Shown here: piece by piece, positions 52,901-64,000 of the stretch
How positions within the stretch are numbered: the first letter of the stretch is position 1
Layout of the letters: each line of letters begins with the position of its first letter
DNA from: Tubulanus polymorphus
Lineage: Eukaryota; Nemertea; Palaeonemertea; Tubulaniformes; Tubulanidae
Assembly: GCF_964204645.1 (NCBI RefSeq)
Contig: NC_134026.1
Location: forward strand, 3,472,001 to 3,536,000
DNA length: 64,000 nucleotides
Reading direction: 5' to 3'
Program-made: the position numbers and the translations under genes
Notes under the pieces: generated by a model
Told to the model about the DNA's origin: nothing
What the model saw: only the letters and a program-made list of their open reading frames with translations
Databases searched by the model: none

Positions 52901-54051
52901 GTGCACGTGTCAACTATTCACAATTGATAGCGTATGATTTTATTCATTTGGTAGATGTAATTTCCTACTGAACACGAGATGATCGTTTATTATTCAAATC
53001 AAATCTTGTACGCTGATTGTGATTCCTCTTTGAAGAAATTTTATCACAATTACATGTAAATGGCACCCTTAGAAAACTACCCGATATTCATGATTTGATT
53101 ATCGTAGCTTAAAATGGTATTCTAGACTTTGCTATCAAAATACCTGTGGTACAGCCTTTAATGTGCCCTGAACCTTATTAACGCGAAAAACGTTTGAATA
53201 AAGAGAAACCAGTAAAAATGTCACGGGGAATAATATTGTTAGAATAGCGTTACTTTAGTGCAGTGTTCTCTGTATGCTGCAATTTTTAAGGGCTGCATTA
53301 TGAAATCGTGGTTGCTGAAGTACTTAGCTTATACGGAGTGACTGATTTTCAGAGGGATGGATGTAGATATAAAAGTGGTGGCTCTCCGCCTCTAAAACCT
53401 GTTGCGGAGAACACTGTACTCTGAAATACAACAAACGGTACTTTCAACAGGTCAATTTTCAACATATACACTGTATATCAATTTGTTGAAGATAGATACT
53501 TGAAATCAGCTGTGACATCACCTGCAACGATGCTATATCAATAAATACCAACTGGTGTTGTGAATAATTAGTACAGGGCATTGACGACCTATCAGAGTGA
53601 TAGAAAAAAAAACAAATCAAATATCAGTCTTGAAAGTTTGGCTAATCGATGATTGTGTTTTTCCATCTGTTTTTCAGGGTATATTCATCACCAAAGTTCA
53701 GCCGAATGGACCGGCAGCGGCAAAGTTACGGCCCGGAGACAAACTAATTCAGGTACGTTAATTCGTAATCCAATATTTATGTTGTAAAATCGTGAACTAT
53801 ACTTTGAAAAAGATTCGGCTATTTCTGCAGAGAAGTTTAAAAACCACTTCTATTTTGAGCATCTTTCTCAAATAATCAGCCGTAATCGGAAAAACGATGG
53901 TTTTTGATTTGAGTTTCGACGATTGATTTTCTCTCGACTGCAGGTGAACGGAGTTGATTTTATGAACGTCGATCACCACAAAGCTGTGAACGTGTTGAAA
54001 GGAAGTTGTAAAAGTGTGACTATGATCATTGAACGCGACGTGGTCGTATAA
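43923..54051 (+). CDS. LAP-family scaffold, Erbin/Densin-like (LRRs + one PDZ, 1210 aa)
   Basis: Ortholog or close relative of vertebrate ERBIN and LRRC7 (densin-180), basolateral/postsynaptic scaffolds. Twenty-one coding exons: 43923-44084, 44157-44274, 44649-44727, 44848-44937, 45014-45134, 45220-45294, 45512-45656, 45742-45814, 46240-46369, 46571-46756, 47278-47377, 47592-47698, 47879-48016, 48659-48748, 48972-49101, 49188-50206, 50823-51201, 51514-51728, 51811-51903, 53678-53752, 53944-54051; total 3633 nt, in frame. The N-terminus has the cysteine pair (KFCACF) that Erbin uses for palmitoylation. About 16 LRRs (residues ~15-390) align with Erbin, e.g. [20 protein letters not shown]. The LAP-specific domain follows ([25 protein letters not shown]). 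The linker (~460-1119) is disordered, with a His run and GYxSD motifs. The PDZ (~1120-1210) has the GLGF loop ([11 protein letters not shown]). One PDZ excludes Scribble. Vertebrate relatives are longer (1400-1540 aa). Confidence 0.93.
51933..52051. repeat. Nested inverted repeat in the PDZ intron
   Basis: An inner pair GTACCATTGACT (52008-52019) and AGTCAATGGTAC (52029-52040) is a perfect 12-bp stem with a 9-nt loop. An outer pair TGTAGGCCTA (51933-51942) and TAGGCCTACA (52042-52051) encloses it. The element lies 30 nt inside the 1.77-kb intron that splits the PDZ domain. It may be a small foldback element. The rest of the intron shows nothing recognisable. Confidence 0.6.
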
Positions 54052-56095
<2,044 letters not shown>

Positions 56096-56316
56096 CGGTA
56101 TTTTTGCACCGTTATAAGTTGATTACATGAACAGACAGTATGTACACCTGTCACATGCACTGCGTGTATTCTCACTTTCTGCCTAACTATCAGCAATATC
56201 TGGTCTCGCTATTTGACTGCATTGAAATGATATCATATCATACTAGTATTCGATCGGTATAGGTGATCGATATTTATTATGAATTGTTAGGATGCGACAA
56301 TTTTTGAATATATAAA

Positions 56317-56496
56317 CAGCGGAACTTTGTTATAACGACTTTGATACAACGATTCATCGGATATAACGAATATAGAATATAGAATTTGGTCCCAAATAAA
56401 ACAATTTAATTAATTCCAAACTGTTCATAACGAACTATCGTTTATAAGGAACTGATTTTATGGTGCCCTGAAGTTCGTTGTAACAAGGTTCCACTG
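56317..56496. mobile_element. 180-bp pogo/Tigger-type MITE
   Basis: The left end CAGCGGAACTTTGTTATAAC and the right end (reverse complement CAGTGGAACCTTGTTACAAC) are imperfect ~23-bp terminal inverted repeats with the CAGTGGAACCT signature of Tc1/mariner-pogo (Tigger) elements. TA follows the right end, consistent with the TA target of that superfamily. The interior ('ataacgaatatagaa', 'cataacgaactatcg') has further TIR-like words and no coding capacity. It is a deletion derivative. Confidence 0.72.
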
Positions 56497-56516
56497 TATA
56501 TGCATAATTTGCAATG

Positions 56517-56522
56517 AATAAA
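56517..56522 (+). terminator. Candidate distal polyadenylation signal of the LAP gene
   Basis: AATAAA within 'gcaatgaataaatggtaatt', about 2.5 kb beyond the stop codon and just past the MITE. If used, the 3' UTR would include the AT microsatellite and the MITE. An earlier AATAAA near 54586 is the alternative. Confidence 0.3.
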
Positions 56523-57099
56523 TGGTAATTGTTTTCTTGTTGCCTGCACAGTATTGAACTACCGGTATTTCCTCTATATGTTATGATAAATATATATGTT
56601 ATGCTTTTGTTTGTTGAAATTTATTTTAAAAGAATATCGCACTATTGAAGATAATCCGTTGGAAGTGATTGCGTAAGTGTTGGTACATATTCTGGGTTAG
56701 ATTAATTGGCATAATGTGTTGGAAGAATCCACGGGTTCCTAGTTCCACTAATTCTCTGGCAGCGAAATTGAATCATATTTTGAGAAAAGGCACTGTTGAT
56801 AGTGTAAAAAAGTATCTAGACGTCCGTATAGGCTAAGAAAATGATACCTTGTTTTCTTCTCATCGGCCTGGTCACTTTTGTAAACTGCTATGAAATTTGT
56901 AATCAGTTCATTTCTACAGCTGCCAGGTCTGTAATGGTTAGCTTGATCATAATTTGTTAAAAGATTAGCATGCAGGGTAGATATAGGCGGCTGGCCGGGG
57001 CAACTCTTAGACTGAGCAGAAATGAGAAACAAGGCATGTAATTTTTTAGCCGAACTACTGTTTAAAAAACTCTCCACAATGTCCACTTCACCTGTCCAT

Positions 57100-57784
57100 C
57101 TGTTCGTTATGATAATGTATGTATTATCTCTGTGATAATTGTCTAATTTGTAAATTATGTATGAACTTATATATGTGAATAAGCTGTTTATAGGAAAACA
57201 AAACTGTGGGGATATATGCTACACTTTATTTTATCAGGGATATCTGTTATTTTTATATACCCTGCGTCATGTATGTATAAGTTTGTACTTTGTATTTATG
57301 TCTTTATACCGCATGTCAATGAATGTATGTAATACTATAGTTCTTAATAGCTGAAATTAAAATATAATTTATCAGTAACAATCGTCAGTTTTTTTAGTGC
57401 ATATTTGTATTCGTATGTCTTTTCATATCTTCGCCCAAAGCTCATGCACCCACGACATTGAGCTACACCAGCCCCGGCAGTCCTCATGTCTGTAAGGTAA
57501 TGTTCATTGGAAGTCAACTCTGGAGAAAGAGGTCGAATCCGTAGTTGTTTAAGACGAAATTATCAAAGACCTGCTAAACGTCCTGGTCAGTTTTAAATAA
57601 CCAGGTCTGAGTTTGGCTACGGCCTAGAGAATAATGTTAATCTTATTACAGTCAACCTTCGCCTAACTCGGGACAAACTGAAGACTGGCAAAATTGTTTC
57701 GAGGTAAGCGAAATTCTGAGTTAAGGATCGGAAAATATGTTAGGAAGTCACAAATATGATTTCGTTTTTGTGTGAGTTGGCCAT
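57100..57784. other. Intergenic, possible second pogo-like end
   Basis: AT-rich and non-coding. At 57649, CAGTCAACCTTCGCCTAACT resembles another pogo/Tigger-type end, with a partly complementary 'ctgagttaagg' near 57716-57726. I could not find a matching far end, so the element is not delimited. Confidence 0.35.
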
Positions 57785-57842
57785 GTCCGATCATGGACGT
57801 ATAAACTAGATTATATCTAGTTTATACGTCCATGGTCCGATC
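57785..57842. mobile_element. 42-bp near-perfect palindrome flanked by 8-bp direct repeats
   Basis: GTCCGATC at 57785-57792 and at 57835-57842 flank a 42-bp insert. From 57792 the arm CATGGACGTATAAACTAGA (19 nt) is followed by TTATA and then by the exact complement TCTAGTTTATACGTCCATG (57816-57834). An eight-base target duplication is typical of hAT and P elements, so this looks like a minimal snapback insertion. The last arm base overlaps the left direct repeat. Duplication of a pre-existing word is the alternative. Confidence 0.65.
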
Positions 57843-58251
57843 GAGTACTGGTTTGGAGTAATTGGTTTGATTACTCCAAGATACAACTGCCAGGGTGAAT
57901 TCCCTGGTCCCTTCGAGTGCTATTGTTTCGGTACACGTATGTTTGAAACGGCCCGATAAAAGAACTTTATAGCGGTTAGAAATGCGGTGAGGTAGCAGAA
58001 TTATGATGTTTTTGTAGCGTTCAAAGCAAACAGCTCTGATGAAAAGTTTCCTCCGTTAGTTCCCCAGATGCAATAAGATAGCTATTTTCGTGTAGTATGG
58101 CGTCATTATCGAGGATGTAGTCATGTGGTAGTTGTTTAGCCAGTTACAGAAGAAATACCGTGCACAATATCTACATCCTTTATACCTTGAAATCATAGAC
58201 TGAATCATCGACAAATCAGTTTTTCACCTCATACGCAATAGGATATAACTT

Positions 58252-58503
58252 TTAAGTTTCAAGTCTTCGTATTACGATACATCTTTTCGTGCTCTCATCG
58301 GAATATTCATCTCCGTTGGATTCGCCTTCATTCTCGGTTCGTACGAGCCACTTCACTAGAGAAAGCTGATCATATATGGCCTGGATTTTCACCAAGGTAA
58401 GTTGTGGTAGGAAGAAGCGGTTTGCTGCTTGAATACGCAGTAGTGGAAGGCCTGAAGCAGCTTTGGATGTTAAATGTGATTCTATGCCATTTAAAGAAGG
58501 CAT
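58252..58503 (-). other. Coding-like terminal exon, unidentified
   Basis: The minus-strand frame has protein-like composition throughout (LTLVKIQAIYDQLSLVKWLV, then an acidic ENEGESNGDEYSDEST stretch and the end IVIRRLET). A possible acceptor (GTGAAAATCCAG) would start the exon near 58383. I recognise no family and found no partner exon upstream nor a nearby AATAAA. It could be the last exon of a gene, a recent pseudogene or part of a mobile element. Confidence 0.3.
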
Positions 58504-60057
58504 CCCGTCATCTCTCTAACATCTTAAAAAGATTTTCCAATCTCGCCACCGGCTGACATTCCTTGCCCTTCGTGATTGTAATAAAACTGAAATTGGTTGA
58601 CTTGTAATTGTGGTGAATCGGAGGGGGGGGGGGGGCACTCGCGTATGACTTGAAGAGGTAAAGATTTGCAATATCCCAAATAAGGACAAACATGAGTGAG
58701 AAATGCACAATGAAAAAAAACCGAACAGTTTTAAAGCGGGATCGACGAATATAGAAATCTTCATCAAGTGTAATAGTCAGATCATTCAGTTTTTAACGAA
58801 AACCATTTTCAAGTAATAGTACTGCGTACAAGATCAACGTTTATTCATGGCGCATGAAGGTACGCACTCGACTACATAAGATTTTACGAGAGCTATATTA
58901 CAAGTTCATTGGGTTGGAAAACCTAAAATTACCGCAATCGCTTGCAACGTTCTAGTATCATTAAATACGTCAAATTTTTCAAACTTTTCTTCTTTTTTTT
59001 CCATCGCGTGTTTGACACTAGTTTGAATAAGTATTAAATAAGTAAGTTCTTTAGTTTCCGCTCCGTATAGATTCAATCTATTCAAATGTAAGCTATAGTT
59101 TTTATCTGCTCGTTCGTTAACCTTTCTGGAGCGGGTAGTAAGATGTTTGGATATACGATGTTTGGATCACACGTTGAAAATGAGAGTTAATGAAACATCT
59201 TTTAGAATAATGTTTTATGAATATTCATTTATATCATAAGTATTCATCCTGAGTCACGATCGACCATACACTTATATACATATACAAAACACGTTGCGCA
59301 TTTCGAATTACCTATCGTTTGAGGGTGTTAGGCTAGCATGAGGTCGTAAACGCATGCGGATTACGATTCGGATAGCATCAAATCGAACTAAACTGAGAGC
59401 GTTAATCTATGAATGCGCAATTTATTGACGTCATGAGGGAAAGTGCCAAATCTGATATATTATACGTGTATATGATCATAGCCTTACTACGCATCAGAAT
59501 AGAGTTCATTCCTGTATCTCTGGATCTTTGAAATGTGAGTAGAAACATGATGGACCAGATGATGGAAACGGAAAAGAGACCAGAGGCAAGTTGGAGTTAA
59601 CCAGTGGATAGTTGCGCATAAAGAGGATGTATTTTTAAGTTTTAAGTTGACAATTAAAAGTTCATTGTTACAATGGTATTCATCCGCCGGTTATCTTAAA
59701 CAAACTTTTGAGCAACTGGCCCCAGAAATAGAAAAGAAATCATATAAAACACGTTGAAATAATTGTATATTTATGACTAAAGAGTATTTGCATGACGTCA
59801 CAGTGCATCCTATCGGTGGCTAACTAAAATAAAAAGTCCACTGTTGAGGCCATTATGACGCATCTGGACAATACCTGAAATCTCATTAAAACTTATGCTA
59901 AAATCGAAATCCAAAAAGGTATAAAAGAAATGCATGGATCATATGTGAAAATAATCGATAGCATCTGGTTTTCTTTCAGAAAAAAAATCACCAGTCAACG
60001 TAACACAGGATCGGGAATCAATTCAAAGGATTTTTGATTCTCACAACTGCGCAAAAA
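58504..60057. other. Intergenic, non-coding; contains a 13-G run
   Basis: No gene is visible. An uninterrupted run of G lies at about 58623-58635. The 5' untranslated part of the LRRC14-like gene probably begins after the acceptor GGTTTTCTTTCAG near 59979. Confidence 0.5.
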
Positions 60058-62616
60058 ATGGCTATGACAAGTGCTATGGAAGATATCGATTATAATCGAA
60101 AGAATTTCACGATCGACTGCGACTTGTATCGACACCCGTTACAGATGACCGAAGGTCATTATAAATATCACCTGTACAGGGACGAGGTCGGCCAGTTGCA
60201 TTGTCGTAAAAATAACAAAGGAGAGTTCATCAGATCTCCGAGGTAAATGTTTTGAAAAAAGAAATATTTGCTCAAATGTTTCCCGAAACAAAACAAGCGT
60301 ACTCTGGTTTTTTTGAAAATGTTAAATTCTTACAAATGGTTTACAACGGTTTGGACGTTTAATCAAACATCTGTTAACGTGTTAATCAAGAGATATTCTT
60401 TGGATTGACTTGATTTGATAAATTGTGTTGAAAAGATACTTAAGTGTGCAGAAATTATATATATTAATCTTTCTTTATAACGTGGACTATGTGACGAAGA
60501 GGCAGGTGTAAGGGTAATGGTCCTTTCTGGTTATATTATAGTTCATGAAAAGGGCTGTGATTCACCTTTTGAAATATTCAAACGGCGCCAAATAATAAAA
60601 TAATAAAAACGTTTAAAAATCGAGAAATATCTGCTCGCCGAACTTGATAATTGGGTTAATTTTTTCAGATCGCTGTCAGACACTTGTATTCATACAATGG
60701 TAATCGACCCGTTAAACATGGCCAAGGTAAAAAATCAAGAGATTCCGTTCGATTTATATCCAATGATGTTGACCGAAGCGATATATCAACGTGAACTACA
60801 CGCTATCACCAATCTTCTGTCGACATGGCCAACCCCGGTACTTACCGTCCACGAACTACTGCCATTAGAAGATTACATAGAACCAAATTATGTTACTGCT
60901 CCGGTAAACGGGCTTAACATGACTCTACTGGACGCCTTCATATTTGGTTTATTGAACCAGAAACCCGAGTCACGTTTGAAATTCCTGGACTTCACAAAAT
61001 TTGATAAAGGTACGAACATTTATTTCTTCAAGGAACGAAAGGATTTTTCTCCATGATCACGCCGAACGGAAGGGTTTAACCGCACGATAGAAATCAGCTA
61101 TCTCGAAGTAAAATGTTTCGATCCAACATTTTTTTTTCTTCATTCTTCAGACAAAAAATTATGCAAAGAATTATGTCGTCTGCCGTTGCTTTGGATGAGG
61201 CCCGAGGACCGATGCGTCGAGGATATTCATAGCTATCTCAAAGGAACAATAGGTATGATAGTGATAGATAGAACACGTTATGTAATGTCTAATATCCTGT
61301 AAAAAACGATGTATGTGAGATCGATATTGCATATTTTGCAGAGATCTCAAAAGACAAGGTGCAGCGATTCATTAACAGAATCACAGTGATCTATTCGGAT
61401 ATGGAACCAGATCTGGAACACGGAAATATGTTCGGTAATAGATATTTTCAGTCACATACTTAAATCAATTGAACATCTCGTGTGTGAGAGATAGACATAT
61501 TGTCATAAACATCTGCTCGGTACACACACAGTGTTTTCAATCACACAAATAATGCTATAATAGCTATGCTAGAAAAATCTGCGTATATTTCAGGTCCCAT
61601 AACGATTATGCTTGATCTGAAGATGAATATGGACGATGTACCGATCGGGCTTGCTCTGCAGCACATTACACCCTTTAGATTTGTCTGCAATAAACTGTGG
61701 ATGCAAAGTATCCCCGAAGTAGCTCTATCGCTTCAAAACATAAACAAAATTCTCGATCCATTGGTAAATTTTTATTGGCCGGTGTACATATGTCTGACAT
61801 TTAATTTTAGTTCGTTTGATTTGAAATACATTGTATCAATATCTTGATAAATGCGTAGTGTGATTTCTCTTGTTCTAGATCATAAGCCATTTTGAAATGG
61901 AGGATAACCAAGTGTCGACCAACAAAGCCAAGCAGCTCGCTCTTATCAGAGGTCTGAATACGATGCCGAACTTAAGCGGCCTCAGTTTATCAAATACTCT
62001 CGACGTAACCGTCTCTACGGACATAATCACTAAACTAAACCGAGTTTTGAGGCTCTATCGAAATTTGAGAAAACTGAATCTGTCGTACTGTAACCTGAAA
62101 TCACACATTTCTACGCTACTAGCCGGTATACGAACTCCGATGATCTATTTGAATTTAAGGGATTGTCGATTGACCGAGGATGACTTGACGTTCTTGAAAA
62201 ATTGGCCGTCTCTGAACGCTCTCAGGGAACTGAACATCAGTCGAAATAACTTGAGTCAGTATCATAATTTGTGTTTAGCCACGTTGTCTAGAATGGACCT
62301 ATTGGCGTGCTTTTCGTCATCGTATTGTAGTTTATCGTTACAAACCATCAAAACTATCGTACACGAATGTCAGTCGCTTGCCACTTTGAAAGTTTTGTGC
62401 ATTCAGAATTTTACTCCGCCGTCTTGGGAGGATTTGCACTCGATCATCTTCGAAGTGGCAAAAATTCAAAGTCTACAAAAGTGTATCATTCTACCCGAGG
62501 CGTACGCATTCCCCGGAAATAATGAATCGGACCGATCCCTGAATAAAAGTCGCCTACGGGCTCGTACGTACAGATATCTGAAACAAAAAGGAAGGCCAGA
62601 TATTCTACTCGAATGA
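60058..62616 (+). CDS. LRRC14/PRAME-family leucine-rich repeat protein (542 aa)
   Basis: Six exons: 60058-60242, 60669-61009, 61151-61252, 61342-61434, 61594-61763, 61879-62616; 1629 nt, all phases match. Exon 2 carries the family's N-terminal signature: YPMMLTEAIYQRELHAITNL then STWPTPVLTVHELL (Trp near residue 115) parallels LFPLLFKVAFMDKK...TWPFPLLSFQQLL of human LRRC14. The C-terminal half (about residues 300-510) has irregular LRRs of the PRAME kind (LRKLNLSYCNLKSHI, MIYLNLRDCRLTEDDLTFL, LRELNISRNNLS). Known relatives bind Cullin-2 (PRAME) or IKK-beta (LRRC14); neither role can be read from this sequence. Start: ATG at 60058, followed by further in-frame ATGs, the true one uncertain. Length is close to LRRC14 (about 490 aa). 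Confidence 0.8.
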
Positions 62617-62744
62617 ACCACGGACCAAAAAGTACCGAGTGCGAGTTTCATCAATTACTTGCAGCGTTTAGCTACTCAAACCTTTTATTTACGATACTAT
62701 AATCATCATATTCCTTTTATATGTAGTTTCCATCTGTATCTGGA

Positions 62745-62750
62745 AATAAA
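62745..62750 (+). terminator. Polyadenylation signal of the LRRC14-like gene
   Basis: AATAAA about 130 nt after the stop codon. It faces the minus-strand signal near 63025, so the two genes are convergent and about 270 bp apart. Confidence 0.65.
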
Positions 62751-63023
62751 CATCTTGTCTGCGGCATCAGAAATATTCTTCATCTTTTATTTTAAACGTA
62801 ATCGAGAACTGCCCTTTTATCTAACTCCGAAATTATTGGTATTAGATCGTTTTTCGAAAATCATCACATATGATCCTAATATTTCAAAAAAGAGCGAAAG
62901 TTATCGTAATAACGGGGACCTCGAGGGACCGCCACAAAATGACGCCTAGAAACTTCTTTACAAGATGACAAAAAAGTATAAAAGTACTCACGATCTCTTT
63001 TCTTTGAACACATCACGCAATAT

Positions 63024-63034
63024 TTTATTTTATT
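63024..63034 (-). terminator. Polyadenylation signal(s) of the membrane-protein exon
   Basis: Two overlapping minus-strand AATAAA words about 140 nt beyond the stop at 63172, supporting that the upstream exon is the true 3' end of a gene. Confidence 0.55.
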
Positions 63035-63171
63035 TACAAATATATGACAAAGCGATATACAAGTTATGACTGTTGTATCTAAAGTAAGCAGTCGACATCC
63101 CATTTCCACCATATAAACCATTTACAACGATTGCATTTTTAAGTTATATTCATCATTTCATAAGTTTAAGT

Positions 63172-63393
63172 CTATTTTTTCTCACTATGCGGTGCTAGGT
63201 GCACGATTATGCTCGGTTTGATACAGGAATAATCACGATTATCCGATGTATTTTCTATAGCTGCGCGTTTGTATTCGGTTTGTAACGCCGCGCAGAACGA
63301 TAGAATAGCGAAACAGAATAGTATTATGGCCACGAAAAAAGCGTGGTCGTTAAACGTCCTGTAGATTTGATGCCACTCTGATTGCGGCTGGAC
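63172..63393 (-). CDS. Last exon of an unidentified single-pass (C-terminal) membrane protein
   Basis: After a good acceptor (TTCATATTTTCCAG) the minus strand is open for 73 codons in phase 0 to TAG at 63172-63174. It encodes a short linker (VQPQSEWHQIYRTFNDH), one clear transmembrane segment (AFFVAIILFCFAILSFCAAL), a short charged stretch (QTEYKRAAIENTSDNRDY) and the tail IVHLAPHSEKK. Positive-inside reasoning is equivocal because both flanks are mildly charged. The frame has no ATG, so the rest of the protein lies in upstream exons at higher coordinates; I see none in the remaining 600 bp. The family is not recognised. Coding bias and the polyadenylation signal downstream make a real exon likely. 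Confidence 0.62.
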   Translation of the reverse strand, partial: VQPQSEWHQIYRTFNDHAFFVAIILFCFAILSFCAALQTEYKRAAIENTSDNRDYSCIKPSIIVHLAPHSEKK

Positions 63394-63717
63394 CTGGAAA
63401 ATATGAATGAATCAATCATCAATCATCGGAGCGCTGACCGGCACCACGTGATTATGTGTGGATGATGAACAAATGTAATTCTCTCAACTTGGTGGCGATT
63501 AGTACAGTCAACTCCCAGCGAATTCCCAGCTCCCAAGAAATTTCCATTTTCTTCAAGACACTCACTCACAATTACTCGTATTCATTGTGATCATTAATTG
63601 GACTGAATTATTGAAATGTCCTTCATAAGAAGTAATGAGAACTTTGCTGCTGTTATTCAAAATATTCCTCAATTGAACCCTGATGAGAGTTTAATTCTGG
63701 AAGTCCCCGTAATCTAA

Positions 63718-63912
63718 CATGGGTGTTCAGAAGGGGGTGAGTTAGAGGACAACATCCGGAGGAGATTTACGAACAACAGTTTAGACCAACTGTTGAGTCA
63801 AACATTTTCGTCGGCGGATAATCGAACGAAAATGAACCACATTTTCATCACTATTCAGAAAATTGTGTGGCAGATGGCGCGTATGGAATTTGGCAAAAAA
63901 TCGGAAGCGTGA
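63718..63912 (+). other. Coding-like open segment near the right edge
   Basis: Sixty-four codons open to TGA at 63910-63912 with non-repetitive, protein-like composition (IRRRFTNNSLDQLLSQTF, then MNHIFITIQKIVWQMARMEF). There is no in-frame ATG before the middle and no convincing splice pair. It could be a terminal exon, a transposon fragment or chance. Confidence 0.22.
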
Positions 63913-64000
63913 AAGCATGAGTTCGAGCATTTGCTTTGCGATTGCCGGGAGTTTCGGATAAATGCGCAGGGTGGGGCGATAACCGAGAGTTGACTGCAGG

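Noticed and set aside
43923-54051. Scribble ortholog
   Set aside because: Only one PDZ domain is present and it is C-terminal. Scribble has four, and the LRR sequence is closer to Erbin/Densin.

Overview
The window is nuclear DNA from an invertebrate animal. Its genes are split by short introns (about 70-400 bp, a few kb at most) with GT-AG junctions. The recognisable products are metazoan: an HPS4-type BLOC-3 subunit, an RSRC2-type splicing protein, an Erbin/Densin-type LAP scaffold with one C-terminal PDZ domain, and an LRRC14/PRAME-type leucine-rich repeat protein. The DNA is AT-rich and full of satellites, microsatellites and small DNA transposons. A lophotrochozoan (mollusc, annelid or brachiopod) fits the gene structure and repeat style, but the sequence does not prove it.

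Layout. Positions 1-14.7 kb are almost pure tandem repeat: a 28-bp array, a degenerate ~270-bp array, a ~9-kb higher-order satellite built from four interleaved unit types, a 93-bp array, a 38-bp array, and an ~820-bp compound microsatellite ending in a 360-nt uninterrupted purine tract. Positions 14.7-24.1 kb hold no convincing gene; they carry a ~160-bp satellite (about 20 copies), dispersed repeats, a GAT microsatellite and smaller arrays. Positions 24.1-31.7 kb fit one unfamiliar minus-strand gene: a TATA promoter near 31.68 kb, a short first coding exon, a ~6-kb intron holding nested DNA-transposon remnants and repeats, and a basic, proline-rich terminal exon.

The gene-dense half has HPS4 (+, 33.7-37.6 kb) tail-to-tail with RSRC2 (-, 42.8-39.1 kb). 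RSRC2 lies head-to-head with the LAP/Erbin gene (+, 43.9-54.1 kb, 21 coding exons, 1210 aa). A repeat-rich 3' flank follows. The six-exon LRRC14-like gene (+, 60.1-62.6 kb, 542 aa) converges on the last exon of an unidentified membrane protein (-, 63.4-63.2 kb).

The four named genes act in different pathways: Rab GEF/lysosome-related organelles, splicing, basolateral/synaptic scaffolding, and LRR regulation. No functional cluster is evident. I found no self-contained new system. The most unusual signals are the recurrence of short perfect inverted repeats in unrelated satellite families (in one family with arm variants that change together), a 42-bp near-perfect palindrome flanked by an 8-bp direct repeat, a polypurine tract likely to form non-B DNA, and the TATA-driven orphan gene.
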